Notes under the pieces: generated by a model
What the model saw: only the letters and a program-made list of their open reading frames with translations
Database searches by the model: none
Told to the model about the DNA's origin: nothing
Made by a program: the position numbers and the translations under genes
Source: Planctomycetota bacterium
Lineage (GTDB): Bacteria; Planctomycetota; PUPC01; JACPCR01
Assembly: GCA_030740295.1 (NCBI GenBank)
Contig: JASLXP010001123.1
Location: forward strand, 1-21,795
Length of the DNA: 21,795 bases
Direction of reading: 5' to 3'
Shown: positions 15,498 through 21,795 of the stretch, in pieces
How positions within the stretch are numbered: the stretch's first letter is position 1
How the letters are laid out: each line of letters opens with the position of its first letter

Positions 15498-16337
15498 ATG
15501 CCCAAAATACTCGAGAAACGACAACTCACGCCCATCACTCAACTGTTCCGCATCGACGCGCCGATGATCGCGGCGGCCGCACAGCCGGGACAATTCATTA
15601 TCATCAGAGTGCGCGATGGCGGAGAGCGAATTCCTCTCACCATCGCTGACTATGACCGGGACGCCGGAACCGTGACCATCGTGGTCCAGGAGGTAGGTGC
15701 CACCACCCGCCAACTGGGCGCGCACGAACCCGGCGAGGAAATCCTGGACATGGTCGGCCCCCTCGGAGAGCCTGCAGACATCCCGTCCGGCGGCCACGTG
15801 ATCGGCATCGGGGGCGGGTTCGGCGCTGCCGCTCTGTTGTGCCTCATGAGAGAGCTGACGAATCGGGGGGACAACACAACAGTCATCCTCGGTGCCAGGA
15901 ATCAGGAGCTCCTGATTCTTGTGGACGAGTTGCGCGCCGCATGCCGCAATCTTGAGCTCTGTACCGATGACGGTTCTGTCGGTTTCAAAGGATTCGTGAC
16001 TCAGCGGCTTGAGCAGTTGATCGAAGGCGACGGTCCGGGAAAGCCCGACCATGTCATCGCTATCGGCCCCCCCGTCATGATGCGGGCCGTGGCTGAGCTC
16101 ACTCGCCCCCATGAGATTGACACCCACGTGTCCATGGACCCGTTGATGGTCGATGGAACTGGAATGTGTGGTGGATGCCGCGTCTCCGTTGGCGGAGAAG
16201 TCAAGTTTGCCTGCGTAGACGGGCCGATTTTTGACGGGCACGCGGTGGACTTCAACGAGGCCGTACGGCGCTCCAAGATGTACGTCAAGGAAGAAGAGAT
16301 TGCCGCCTGCAGAGCAAAAGAAGGAGGATACGTCTAA
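15498..16337 (+). CDS. nfnA: NfnA-type FAD/[2Fe-2S] ferredoxin:NADP+ reductase subunit (right-hand copy)
   Basis: A 279-residue stand-alone homologue of NfnA (sulfide dehydrogenase beta / dihydroorotate dehydrogenase electron-transfer subunit family). It has the FAD-binding RIPLTIAD (residues 44-51), GPLGEPADI, the nucleotide-binding GIGGGFGAAALL (about 101-112) and the terminal [2Fe-2S] segment DGTGMCGGCRVSVGG ... KFACVDGP (about 219-242). In this segment the Asp and three Cys correspond to the known unusual NfnA cluster ligands. It is 3 bases after the oxidoreductase alpha-beta gene, and its stop overlaps the next start (TAATG). It is thus tightly coupled to both POR and NfnB. By family knowledge NfnA binds the partner nucleotide and works with NfnB in flavin-based bifurcation. 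Direct electron delivery from POR is inference. Confidence 0.92.
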   Translation: MPKILEKRQLTPITQLFRIDAPMIAAAAQPGQFIIIRVRDGGERIPLTIADYDRDAGTVTIVVQEVGATTRQLGAHEPGEEILDMVGPLGEPADIPSGGHVIGIGGGFGAAALLCLMRELTNRGDNTTVILGARNQELLILVDELRAACRNLELCTDDGSVGFKGFVTQRLEQLIEGDGPGKPDHVIAIGPPVMMRAVAELTRPHEIDTHVSMDPLMVDGTGMCGGCRVSVGGEVKFACVDGPIFDGHAVDFNEAVRRSKMYVKEEEIAACRAKEGGYV

Positions 16338-17785
16338 TGCCGGTGAAACGCGTCGACAAGACCCATATGCCCGAGCGCGAAGCTCAGCAACGGGCGCGAG
16401 ACTTCCTGGAAGTGAACGATGGCTACGCACTGTCCCATGCCGCATTCGAGGCCGAACGCTGTATCCGATGCCAGGAAGCGGACTGCGTCGATGGCTGCCC
16501 TGTGGGCGTTCCGATACCGGAATTCATGCACGCCATTGCTATGGGAGACATGCGAGGAGCGGCGAAGATCCTGCGATCCGCCAACCCGCTCCCGGCAATC
16601 TGCGGCCGCGTCTGCCCCCAGGAAGACCAGTGCGAATTGGTCTGTCATCTGGCCAAGCGCTTTGAACCCGTTGCCATCGGACATCTCGAACGCTTCGTAG
16701 CAGACTGGGAACGGGCCCAGCCCGATGATGAGCCGCCGACTCAGCCATGGCGGCCCGAAAAGATTGCAGTCATAGGTTCCGGACCCGCCGGCCTGGTCTG
16801 CGCCGGCGAACTGGCACGATTGGGTTACCCCGTGACTATTTATGAAGGTCTGCACGCGCCTGGCGGAGTCCTGCGCTACGGCATCCCGGAATTCCGCCTG
16901 CCCAAGGACATTCTCGACTGGGAAATTGACCTGCTCAAGAAACTCGGCGTGGAGATTGTCTGTAACGTCATTATCGGGAAGACCATCAAACTCGATGAGC
17001 TCTTTGACGATCTGGGCTTTACCGCGCTCTTCATCGGGACCGGTGCGGGTCTGCCCATGTTCCTCGGCATACCCGGCGAGAATCTGAATGGCGTTTACTC
17101 CGCCAACGAGTTCCTGACTCGCATCAATCTCATGCGAGCCTTCCAGTTTCCGCAGGTGGAAACACCATTAAAGGTCGGCAAACGGGTCGCTGTCATCGGT
17201 GCCGGCAACACGGCCATGGATGCCGTCCGCTCAGCTCTCCGAATGGGCGCTGAAGAGGGGCTTATCGTTTACCGCCGCAGCGATAAGGAAATGACGGCCC
17301 GTGTGGAGGAGTACCATCATGCCATCGAGGAAGGAGTCCAGTTTCATTGGCTGACCAACCCGATTGAAGTCCTCGGCGATGAAGACGGATGGGTCACAGG
17401 ACTCAAGTGCCTGAAGATGGAATTGGGCGAGCCGGACGAATCCGGCCGGGCGCGGCCTATTCCGATTGAAGGCTCAGAGTTTGTGCTGCCGATGGATAAC
17501 GTGGTTCTCTCGATTGGAACCACACCGAATCCGCTCCTCGTGAAAACCACGCCCGGCCTTGAGACGAACCGCAAAGGGGGCCTCATCGTTGACGACGGCA
17601 GAGGGGAGACTTCACGCCGGCGAGTCTATGCCGGCGGAGATGCAGTGACTGGTGCAGCTACCGTAATCCTGGCCGCGGGTGCAGGAAAGGATGCCGCGGC
17701 AGCGATCCACAATGACCTGTCCGGCGAAGATCCTCCGAGTAATGAGGAGAACATTTTGGGGCAGGCATCCCAGTCTGCGAATTAG
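16337..17785 (+). CDS. nfnB: NfnB/GltA-type FAD-dependent pyridine nucleotide oxidoreductase (right-hand copy)
   Basis: A 482-residue flavoprotein paralogous to the one at 5402-6826. The Fe-S domain has C42-x2-C45-x4-C50-x3-C54 and a second group CGRVCPQEDQCELVC (about 89-105). FAD and NAD(P) sites are IAVIGSGPAG (about 142) and VAVIGAGNTAMD (about 285), and the closing block is VYAGGDAVTGAATVI. Shared stretches with the left copy include GAGLPMFLGIPGEN, SANEFLTR and MELGEPDESGR. It lacks the left copy's lysine-rich N-terminal extension. The start overlaps the nfnA stop by one base. With no glutamate synthase large subunit nearby, the NfnB role (with NfnA, coupling NADH, NADPH and ferredoxin) is much more likely than a GltD role. 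The last 20 residues are polar and variable. Confidence 0.92.
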   Translation: MPVKRVDKTHMPEREAQQRARDFLEVNDGYALSHAAFEAERCIRCQEADCVDGCPVGVPIPEFMHAIAMGDMRGAAKILRSANPLPAICGRVCPQEDQCELVCHLAKRFEPVAIGHLERFVADWERAQPDDEPPTQPWRPEKIAVIGSGPAGLVCAGELARLGYPVTIYEGLHAPGGVLRYGIPEFRLPKDILDWEIDLLKKLGVEIVCNVIIGKTIKLDELFDDLGFTALFIGTGAGLPMFLGIPGENLNGVYSANEFLTRINLMRAFQFPQVETPLKVGKRVAVIGAGNTAMDAVRSALRMGAEEGLIVYRRSDKEMTARVEEYHHAIEEGVQFHWLTNPIEVLGDEDGWVTGLKCLKMELGEPDESGRARPIPIEGSEFVLPMDNVVLSIGTTPNPLLVKTTPGLETNRKGGLIVDDGRGETSRRRVYAGGDAVTGAATVILAAGAGKDAAAAIHNDLSGEDPPSNEENILGQASQSAN

Positions 17786-17941
17786 ATGAAACGCCGATTT
17801 CGGAACAAGAACGGATCGAGTCCTCGGTTGCAGTCAGGAAGGCTGGCCCCACCAGTTGATTGCGTTCGCCAGGCCCCATCAGTAGAGCGGGAGGATCCGC
17901 GGCATCACCTCATCACCTGCACGTCTGAACAGGAAGTCACC
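17786..17941 (+). other. Spacer between nfnB and the DGC-type gene
   Basis: This 156-base stretch is open in the frame of the downstream gene. Its translation is rich in Arg, Pro and Ser with no family resemblance, and the downstream start at 17942 has its own ribosome binding site (AGGA 7 bases before). A short direct repeat CATCACCT occurs twice at about 17902-17918. I see no clear terminator, so read-through from nfnB is likely. Confidence 0.5.
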
Positions 17942-18412
17942 ATGAGCGAGACACAACAGCACTCAATTGAAGTCGACGGAACGAAACATCGTTGCCCGTG
18001 CGCCGAAACGATTGGGATCAGGAATCAGACCAACGGCAGAATACCGGTCCTCTCGTGCGAAGGAGTCTGCATCCACGGAGAGATCTCCCGTCTCGCCGCG
18101 AACATCGTGGCCGAAGAAGAACCCTACGCACGCGCCGGCCACGGCGCCCTTTACTCCATGCCTGAATCACCGATGGCGCAGTGGATCAAGACCGCTGACC
18201 AAGTCGTTCTGATCGAAGGATGCTTCCTGCGCTGCCACGGCAGGATTATCCAGAACCTGGTCGACGAAGATAAGCTGGTGCAATTTGATGCGGTGTCCGT
18301 CTACAAGAAGTACACCGACGTCACTGACATGGACAAGGTCCCGGAGGAGGAACGAAAAGGCGCAGCCCAAAAAGTAGCCGACCATGTCCTCGGGGTACTG
18401 GGGCAGGCGTGA
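17942..18412 (+). CDS. Small cysteine-rich putative zinc-binding protein (DGC-domain-like)
   Basis: A 156-residue cytoplasmic protein with three cysteine pairs: C18-P-C20, C39-x3-C43 (SCEGVCIHGEISRLAANIV) and C94-x3-C98 in VLIEGCFLRCHGR. The layout resembles the 'putative zinc-binding protein' DGC-domain family, in which a Cys-Ser-Gly-type segment is followed by an Asn/Arg-Leu-Ala helix and then an Asp-Gly-Cys motif. Here Asp is replaced by Glu (EGC). A conserved-looking tail (YTDVTDMDKVPEEER) follows. Biochemical function is unknown: the cysteines could bind Zn, an Fe-S cluster or a sulfur species. The start at 17942 is chosen for its good ribosome binding site. It is probably the last gene of the POR-Nfn operon, so a role in cofactor delivery or redox sensing for that complex is possible but not shown. 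Confidence 0.75.
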   Translation: MSETQQHSIEVDGTKHRCPCAETIGIRNQTNGRIPVLSCEGVCIHGEISRLAANIVAEEEPYARAGHGALYSMPESPMAQWIKTADQVVLIEGCFLRCHGRIIQNLVDEDKLVQFDAVSVYKKYTDVTDMDKVPEEERKGAAQKVADHVLGVLGQA

Positions 18413-18587
18413 ATGGTGCTGACTTCAGCTAGAACGGCGCCATAAGAAACTTCGCATTCGTTAACGTCAGTATCAGATCAGTAACTAACCTCTTGGCCAC
18501 GTCCGGGGCCTGCCCCCGTGGAGGCGAAGAAATGGTGCTTGAGCGTCAGGCGCCGTGGCATATGCGAAATCTCTTATGACATCGTGT
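18413..18587. repeat. Convergent intergenic region with inverted repeat and GC hairpin (possible bidirectional terminator)
   Basis: Two convergent genes end at either side. The left arm CATAAGAAACTTCGCAT (18441-18457) and the right arm ATGCGAAATCTCTTATG (18562-18578) are inverted copies differing at 2 of 17 positions. Between them lies a GC-rich hairpin, CCACG-TCC-GGGG-CCTG-CCCC-CGTGG (18497-18521). A 13-base direct repeat TAGAACGGCGCCA occurs at 18430-18442 and 18589-18601, the second copy being the last codons and stop of the ThDP gene on the minus strand. The hairpin has no T-tract, so it is not a classic Rho-independent terminator. It may be a folded mRNA end or a miniature repeat remnant. 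Confidence 0.45.
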
Positions 18588-20177
18588 TTAGAACGGCGCC
18601 AATTCGCCTGTCGCCGCCAACTCGATAAGAACTGGCCCGTTGTGTTCCATGGCCTCCTGGAGAACGCTGTCCAGCGACTCTACGGATTCAATCCGGTAGC
18701 CTGGAATACCATACGCTTTGGCCAGCATCATGAAGTCGGGGTTCTTCAAATCGGCGCCAAGAGTCTTCCCGCCTGACAACTTCTGCTGTCCCGGCCGAAT
18801 GGAAGAATACCCGCCATCGTTTGTCACAATGATCTTGACGTCGAGGCCCAGTTGCGCGGCCGTTGCCAGTTCTGTTCCCGTCATTGCGAATCCGCCGTCC
18901 CCGCACACGGCCACCACCGCTCGGTCGGGAAAGGCGATCTTGGCGCCGAGAGCAGGAGGCAACCCATATCCCAGGTTGACGTAGACAGCGGAATAGAGAA
19001 ATGACCGAGGCTGATTGATCGGGAACCGGGCCTGCATCCGATAGCCCAGCGTGTGAACGTCCGCAACGGTAATCGCATCCCCTGGCAGGTTCCTGCTCAA
19101 AGCCGAAATCAGAGGATGGGAAGGTTCGGATCGCTGCCTGTCCCTGGCGGCACCGGCCTGCCCCAGCCATTTCTTGCGCTGCAGGCCCGCGCGGGAGGTC
19201 ATTTCTTCGAGCAGGCCACTTATCAAAATGCCTGCGTCCCCAAAGTAGACGGCCTCCGTGGGATACTCCTCAGGCACATCACGATCATCCGTGGCCAGGC
19301 AATAGAGAGGCGCGGGAATCTTCACGCCCCACTCCCGCGTATCGAAGTATGTAAACCGGCACCCAATGGCGAGCACGCAGTCAGAATCCTCAATCATCTC
19401 CACGGCACAATCGCCCCGCATGCATCCGATGGAAAGGGGATGATCCTCCGGCAGCAATCCGCGGGCGAGCAGGCTCGTGCTGACAGGCGCCTGCCAGGTT
19501 TCGGACAACTCTCGCAAAGAGTCCTGAGCCTTTGCAAAAAGTACCCCGGAACCAGCCAGAATGACCGGTGACTCCGCGGCGTGGAGTCGTCTTGCGAGAT
19601 CGGCAAGGCCGGAGGTCTCTGAAGACTGCGGCTCCCTCGAGACTCGCTGGCAAGGCTCAACAGAAGTCTCTTCTGCGAGGGCGTCCGGCGGAAATTCCAG
19701 ATGAACCGGTCCCGGTCGTCCTCGAATTAATTCCTGGAATGCTCGTTCAACGAGGCCGGGGATTTCATCCGCGGTACGGGCCTGGCCATGCCATTTGGTT
19801 ATCGGGTCGAAAAAACGATCGTGGTGCAGCCCGTGAAACACGCGACTGGGGTGTTTTGTTGCATGGGCTCGTTTCGTCCCTCCCGTTATCAGCAGGAGCG
19901 GGGTCGAAGCGGAATAGGCTTCGGCGACGCCGGTGGCAGCATTCGTGGCACCCGGCCCGGGAACGGTGAGGCAGACTCCCGGCCGACCCGAAGCACGTGC
20001 GTAGCCTTCGGCCATCATCGACCCGCTCTGTTCATTGCGAAAGAGGATGTGCCGAATCTCGTCCTGCTTCCCGATCAGAGCGGCATAGATGTGATCGGTC
20101 TGAATGCCCGGTATGCCAAAGACAGTATCGACCTGCTGCGCAAGCAGGCATTCGATAAGCAATTCTCCGCCAGTCAT
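18588..20177 (-). CDS. Thiamine diphosphate-binding enzyme of the acetolactate synthase/benzoylformate decarboxylase superfamily
   Basis: A 529-residue protein with the three-domain layout of the family. The N-terminal pyrimidine domain has VFGIPGIQTDHIY, the ThDP-activating Glu at E49 (FRNEQSGSMMAEGYAR) and the TVPGPGATNAATG block. A middle Rossmann-like domain follows (SPVILAGSGVLF). The C-terminal PP domain has GDGGFAMTGTELATA (about 424) closing at TNDGGYSSIR. It differs from canonical acetolactate synthase: the region after the GATN block reads RVFHGLHHDRFF rather than the usual acetolactate synthase sequence, the length is short (ALS about 550-600), and no regulatory small subunit is nearby. 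I therefore call it an unspecified ThDP enzyme (decarboxylase, carboligase or lyase). GAGG lies about 10 bases before the ATG. It is convergent with the POR operon and probably transcribed separately. Confidence 0.88.
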   Translation of the reverse strand: MTGGELLIECLLAQQVDTVFGIPGIQTDHIYAALIGKQDEIRHILFRNEQSGSMMAEGYARASGRPGVCLTVPGPGATNAATGVAEAYSASTPLLLITGGTKRAHATKHPSRVFHGLHHDRFFDPITKWHGQARTADEIPGLVERAFQELIRGRPGPVHLEFPPDALAEETSVEPCQRVSREPQSSETSGLADLARRLHAAESPVILAGSGVLFAKAQDSLRELSETWQAPVSTSLLARGLLPEDHPLSIGCMRGDCAVEMIEDSDCVLAIGCRFTYFDTREWGVKIPAPLYCLATDDRDVPEEYPTEAVYFGDAGILISGLLEEMTSRAGLQRKKWLGQAGAARDRQRSEPSHPLISALSRNLPGDAITVADVHTLGYRMQARFPINQPRSFLYSAVYVNLGYGLPPALGAKIAFPDRAVVAVCGDGGFAMTGTELATAAQLGLDVKIIVTNDGGYSSIRPGQQKLSGGKTLGADLKNPDFMMLAKAYGIPGYRIESVESLDSVLQEAMEHNGPVLIELAATGELAPF

Positions 20178-20516
20178 GAGTCTATGACCTCAGAAAGAAT
20201 GGAAACTCAGGCTTGCTTCTAAAGCGGCTTTTCCTGCGGTCAAACGGTCAACCTGGATTATTCGTAACTGTCTGCCCATTTAGCTCCTCCGCCGGCCTCG
20301 CAAGCTCGGTCAGGCAGATCACCCAGGTGTTAAGGTTTCAGTGTTGAGGAAAGAAGTTCGACAAGATACAGCAGCGATGTGTGGGGCAGGCGTCCCGCCG
20401 TCTGATCTACTTGCGACCCAGCCCGACCGGAAGATTATCTTTGCGCACCTCCTCAGTCTCTGGTTTCTTTGGCGGACCCTGCCCCATTGAGCTTTTCTCG
20501 AGAGAATACAAAGAAG
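20178..20516. other. Intergenic region between the ThDP enzyme gene and the secreted-protein gene
   Basis: About 340 bases without a credible gene. The flanking genes diverge, so promoters for both are expected here, though I cannot point to convincing -35/-10 boxes. The only structure that stands out is the inverted repeat at 20382-20486, listed separately. Confidence 0.5.
20382..20486. repeat. GC-rich inverted repeat (TGGGGCAGG...CCTGCCCCA type)
   Basis: The left arm TGGGGCAGGCGTCCCGCC (20382-20399) pairs with the right arm GGCGGACCCTGCCCCA (20471-20486) across about 71 bases. The outer 7 bases and the inner GGCGG pair exactly, with a two-base length difference between. Related GGGGCAGGC words occur at about 17759 and 18398 in the plus strand. 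I recall repeats of the form 'GGGCAGGC...GCCTG' as scattered intergenic elements in some bacteria, but I cannot confirm membership of a family from one window. Confidence 0.4.
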
Positions 20517-21062
20517 ATGCAAAGGTCATTTCCAATTGTCGTGGCATTCACATTGGCTGTAATGTCGCGCGGCGCGGCAGAGGAGCGGAAGCTCGTGCTT
20601 GGGACGGATGACCTCACAGGCGCTGAGGTGACAATCGTTCTCGGAAAGAAGCATCCCTTCGTGTCGTGGAGCAGCGATGAGGCCCTGAGCTTTCGGAAGG
20701 CCCTCAAGGATTCGGATCCCGCGTCGCGGGGAACGCGTTACGGTTGGAACCACCGGACCAATGGCCCGCTGGTCAAGGCAAAGCAGGGCGACCCGATTGC
20801 CTGCGGCAAACTCTGGCTGGTCAATGAGGACCGTTCTGCGGCAAAGAAAACCTGTGAGTATCTCCTGAAAAAAGCACGGGCTTTCAATCCGAAGAGTTTC
20901 GTCGAACTGGGCTGTTGGAAAGCGCCCGGAGAGCTGCAAAAGGATGCCATAGCGTACGACCTCGTAGCCGGAAGCGGTTTGTTCAAGACGAACGAGGATG
21001 CCGAAGCGCCAGGAACAGGTCACCATAGCGGCGAACGATGCCGTGGAAGAGCCCACGGTTGA
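20517..21062 (+). pseudogene. Secreted protein, N-terminal part of an interrupted reading frame
   Basis: The start at 20517 gives a signal peptide (MQRSFPIVVAFTLAVMSRGAA) with probable cleavage before residue 22-23. A mature domain follows with KHPFVSWSSDEALSF, LWLVNEDRSAAKKTCEYLL and QKDAIAYDLVAGSGLF. The last two resemble the helical part of alginate lyase/heparinase-type polysaccharide lyases ('A-W-x-Y-D-x-L' region), a weak similarity. After about residue 163 (NEDAE) the protein quality collapses and a TGA at 21060-21062 ends the frame. A neighbouring frame reads sensibly over the same bases (RQEQVTIAANDAVEEP) before hitting its own stop, and the original frame is good again from about 21095. 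That pattern suggests two compensating indels, real decay or sequence error. No convincing ribosome binding site is seen. Confidence 0.5.
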
Positions 21063-21795
21063 CGGGAGATAGAGCGTGAGCGGCGCGTCCGATTCCCTTC
21101 GACGTGTGCAAAGGTCTTCCACTTCTTCGTCACAGACCCATACCCGCTGGTGGACAAAAGCCAAAAGCTGCGCGGGCCGCTGATGGACTTTCCATTTGAG
21201 TTCAAAGGCTTCCTGATCAAGCCGGCAAAAGGCGGCGCTCCGTCCGGCGAAATTCTCGTGGATGATCTCAGCGTCGATACTCAGGTGAGTCCGTCGGAAA
21301 CGCTGCAGGCCTTCGTCTTCGCCAACGATCAGGCGCAAAACTTTGCTAAGACCGAAAAGCTCCACGCCCGCTTTGAAAACTCCGCGCTCTTTGGCGACGC
21401 CGCGTTCAACTGTACCTGGACAATCAATGATACGAATGGCGAGACACTCCATTCCGAAAGGAGGAAGTTCGACATCCCACGTGGAAAGGGCCTCATCGAT
21501 TCGCTGGATATGGCCCCGCTGCGGCAGAAACTCTCGCCGGCTCGCGGGCCGCTCGCAGTGAACGTAACGTTGGTCGACGCGGCGGATCCCGCACGTCGCG
21601 CTTCACACACCATCTGGCTGAAGAAGCCGGACTCCAGCGTCCTCTGCTTTAATTTCGAGAATGAGCGCGCCTACTACCCACAGGGAAAATTCGGCCCCTC
21701 CAACACACGCAGCCCGGCGAACGCGCACGACGGCAAGTTTGCTCTGCATCTGAGAGCCGAGCCGGCCGGGAAAGATGGCAAGGGCGGGCGCTCCG
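21063..21795 (+). pseudogene. Continuation of the interrupted secreted protein (C-terminal part, runs off window)
   Basis: In the same frame as the signal-peptide part, coding-quality sequence resumes from about 21105 and remains open to the window end. It reads KVFHFFVTDPYPLV, LRGPLMDFPFEFKGFLIKPA, SGEILVDDLSVDTQ, then ARFENSALFGDAAFNC, TWTINDTNGETLH and FNFENERAYYPQGKFG. The pattern of beta-strands with 'I-L-V-D-D-L' looks like carbohydrate-binding or Ig-like jelly-roll modules found in secreted polysaccharide-degrading proteins. If translated on its own, the first in-frame starts would be GTG 21150 or ATG 21183, neither with a clear ribosome binding site. I think it belongs to the same ancestral gene as the preceding part. 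The family is not identified. Confidence 0.5.

Noticed and set aside
14832..16445. A 537-residue minus-strand open frame spanning POR alpha-beta and nfnA
   Set aside because: His/Gly-rich antisense translation without motifs, covering two well-supported plus-strand genes and their junction.
12194..17785. Indolepyruvate oxidoreductase (IorAB) as the identity of the 2-oxoacid enzyme
   Set aside because: The alpha part has PorA-type blocks (PITPST, ATSSQGL, DHSD), and four beta-subunit cysteines match PorB. The gamma-delta/alpha-beta domain order is not that of IorA/IorB.
20526..21452. A 308-residue open frame on the minus strand opposite the secreted-protein gene
   Set aside because: Its sequence is Cys- and Arg-rich with no motif, while the plus strand has a signal peptide and domain-like sequence. 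It stays open because of base composition and is a shadow.

Overview
The window carries an anaerobic-type redox gene cluster with a few carbohydrate-related genes at its edges. The sequence is moderately GC-rich. There is no rRNA, tRNA, CRISPR array or transposase that I can see. The mix of a GH42-like hydrolase, a Gfo/Idh/MocA dehydrogenase, a secreted polysaccharide-type protein and many flavin/Fe-S oxidoreductases would fit an environmental polysaccharide-degrading anaerobe or facultative anaerobe (for example in or near the Planctomycetota / Hydrogenedentota / Sumerlaeota type of lineage). That placement is inference, and no marker gene fixes the taxon.

Layout. Two gene sets diverge from a 453-bp intergenic region (11741-12193). 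The minus-strand set runs leftward: a NuoE-like subunit (11740-11267), a NuoF-like subunit (11280-9421), a large fusion of a NuoG-like Fe-S/molybdopterin-fold protein with an NfnA-type flavoprotein (9393-6832), and an NfnB/GltA-type flavoprotein (6826-5402). These are followed by a 1214-residue GH42-like protein (5359-1715), a DUF1835 protein (1702-701) and a Gfo/Idh/MocA oxidoreductase cut by the window edge (658-1). The plus-strand set runs rightward: the gamma-delta subunit (12194-13204) and fused alpha-beta subunit (13197-15494) of a pyruvate:ferredoxin-type 2-oxoacid oxidoreductase, then a second NfnA (15498-16337), a second NfnB (16337-17785) and a small cysteine-rich DGC-type protein (17942-18412). 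A convergent minus-strand ThDP enzyme of the acetolactate synthase superfamily follows (20177-18588). The window ends with an interrupted secreted protein (20517 onward).

How the genes work together (inference). The two halves mirror each other. Each has an electron-input module, NADH dehydrogenase-like NuoE/F/G on the left and 2-oxoacid oxidoreductase on the right, immediately upstream of its own NfnA-NfnB pair. NfnAB is known as the electron-bifurcating NADH-dependent reduced ferredoxin:NADP+ oxidoreductase. The locus therefore looks like a redox-balancing island linking 2-oxoacid oxidation, ferredoxin, NADH and NADPH. Its most unusual part is the left-hand complex, where NfnA is covalently fused to a NuoG-like wire whose molybdopterin domain is reduced to a remnant.
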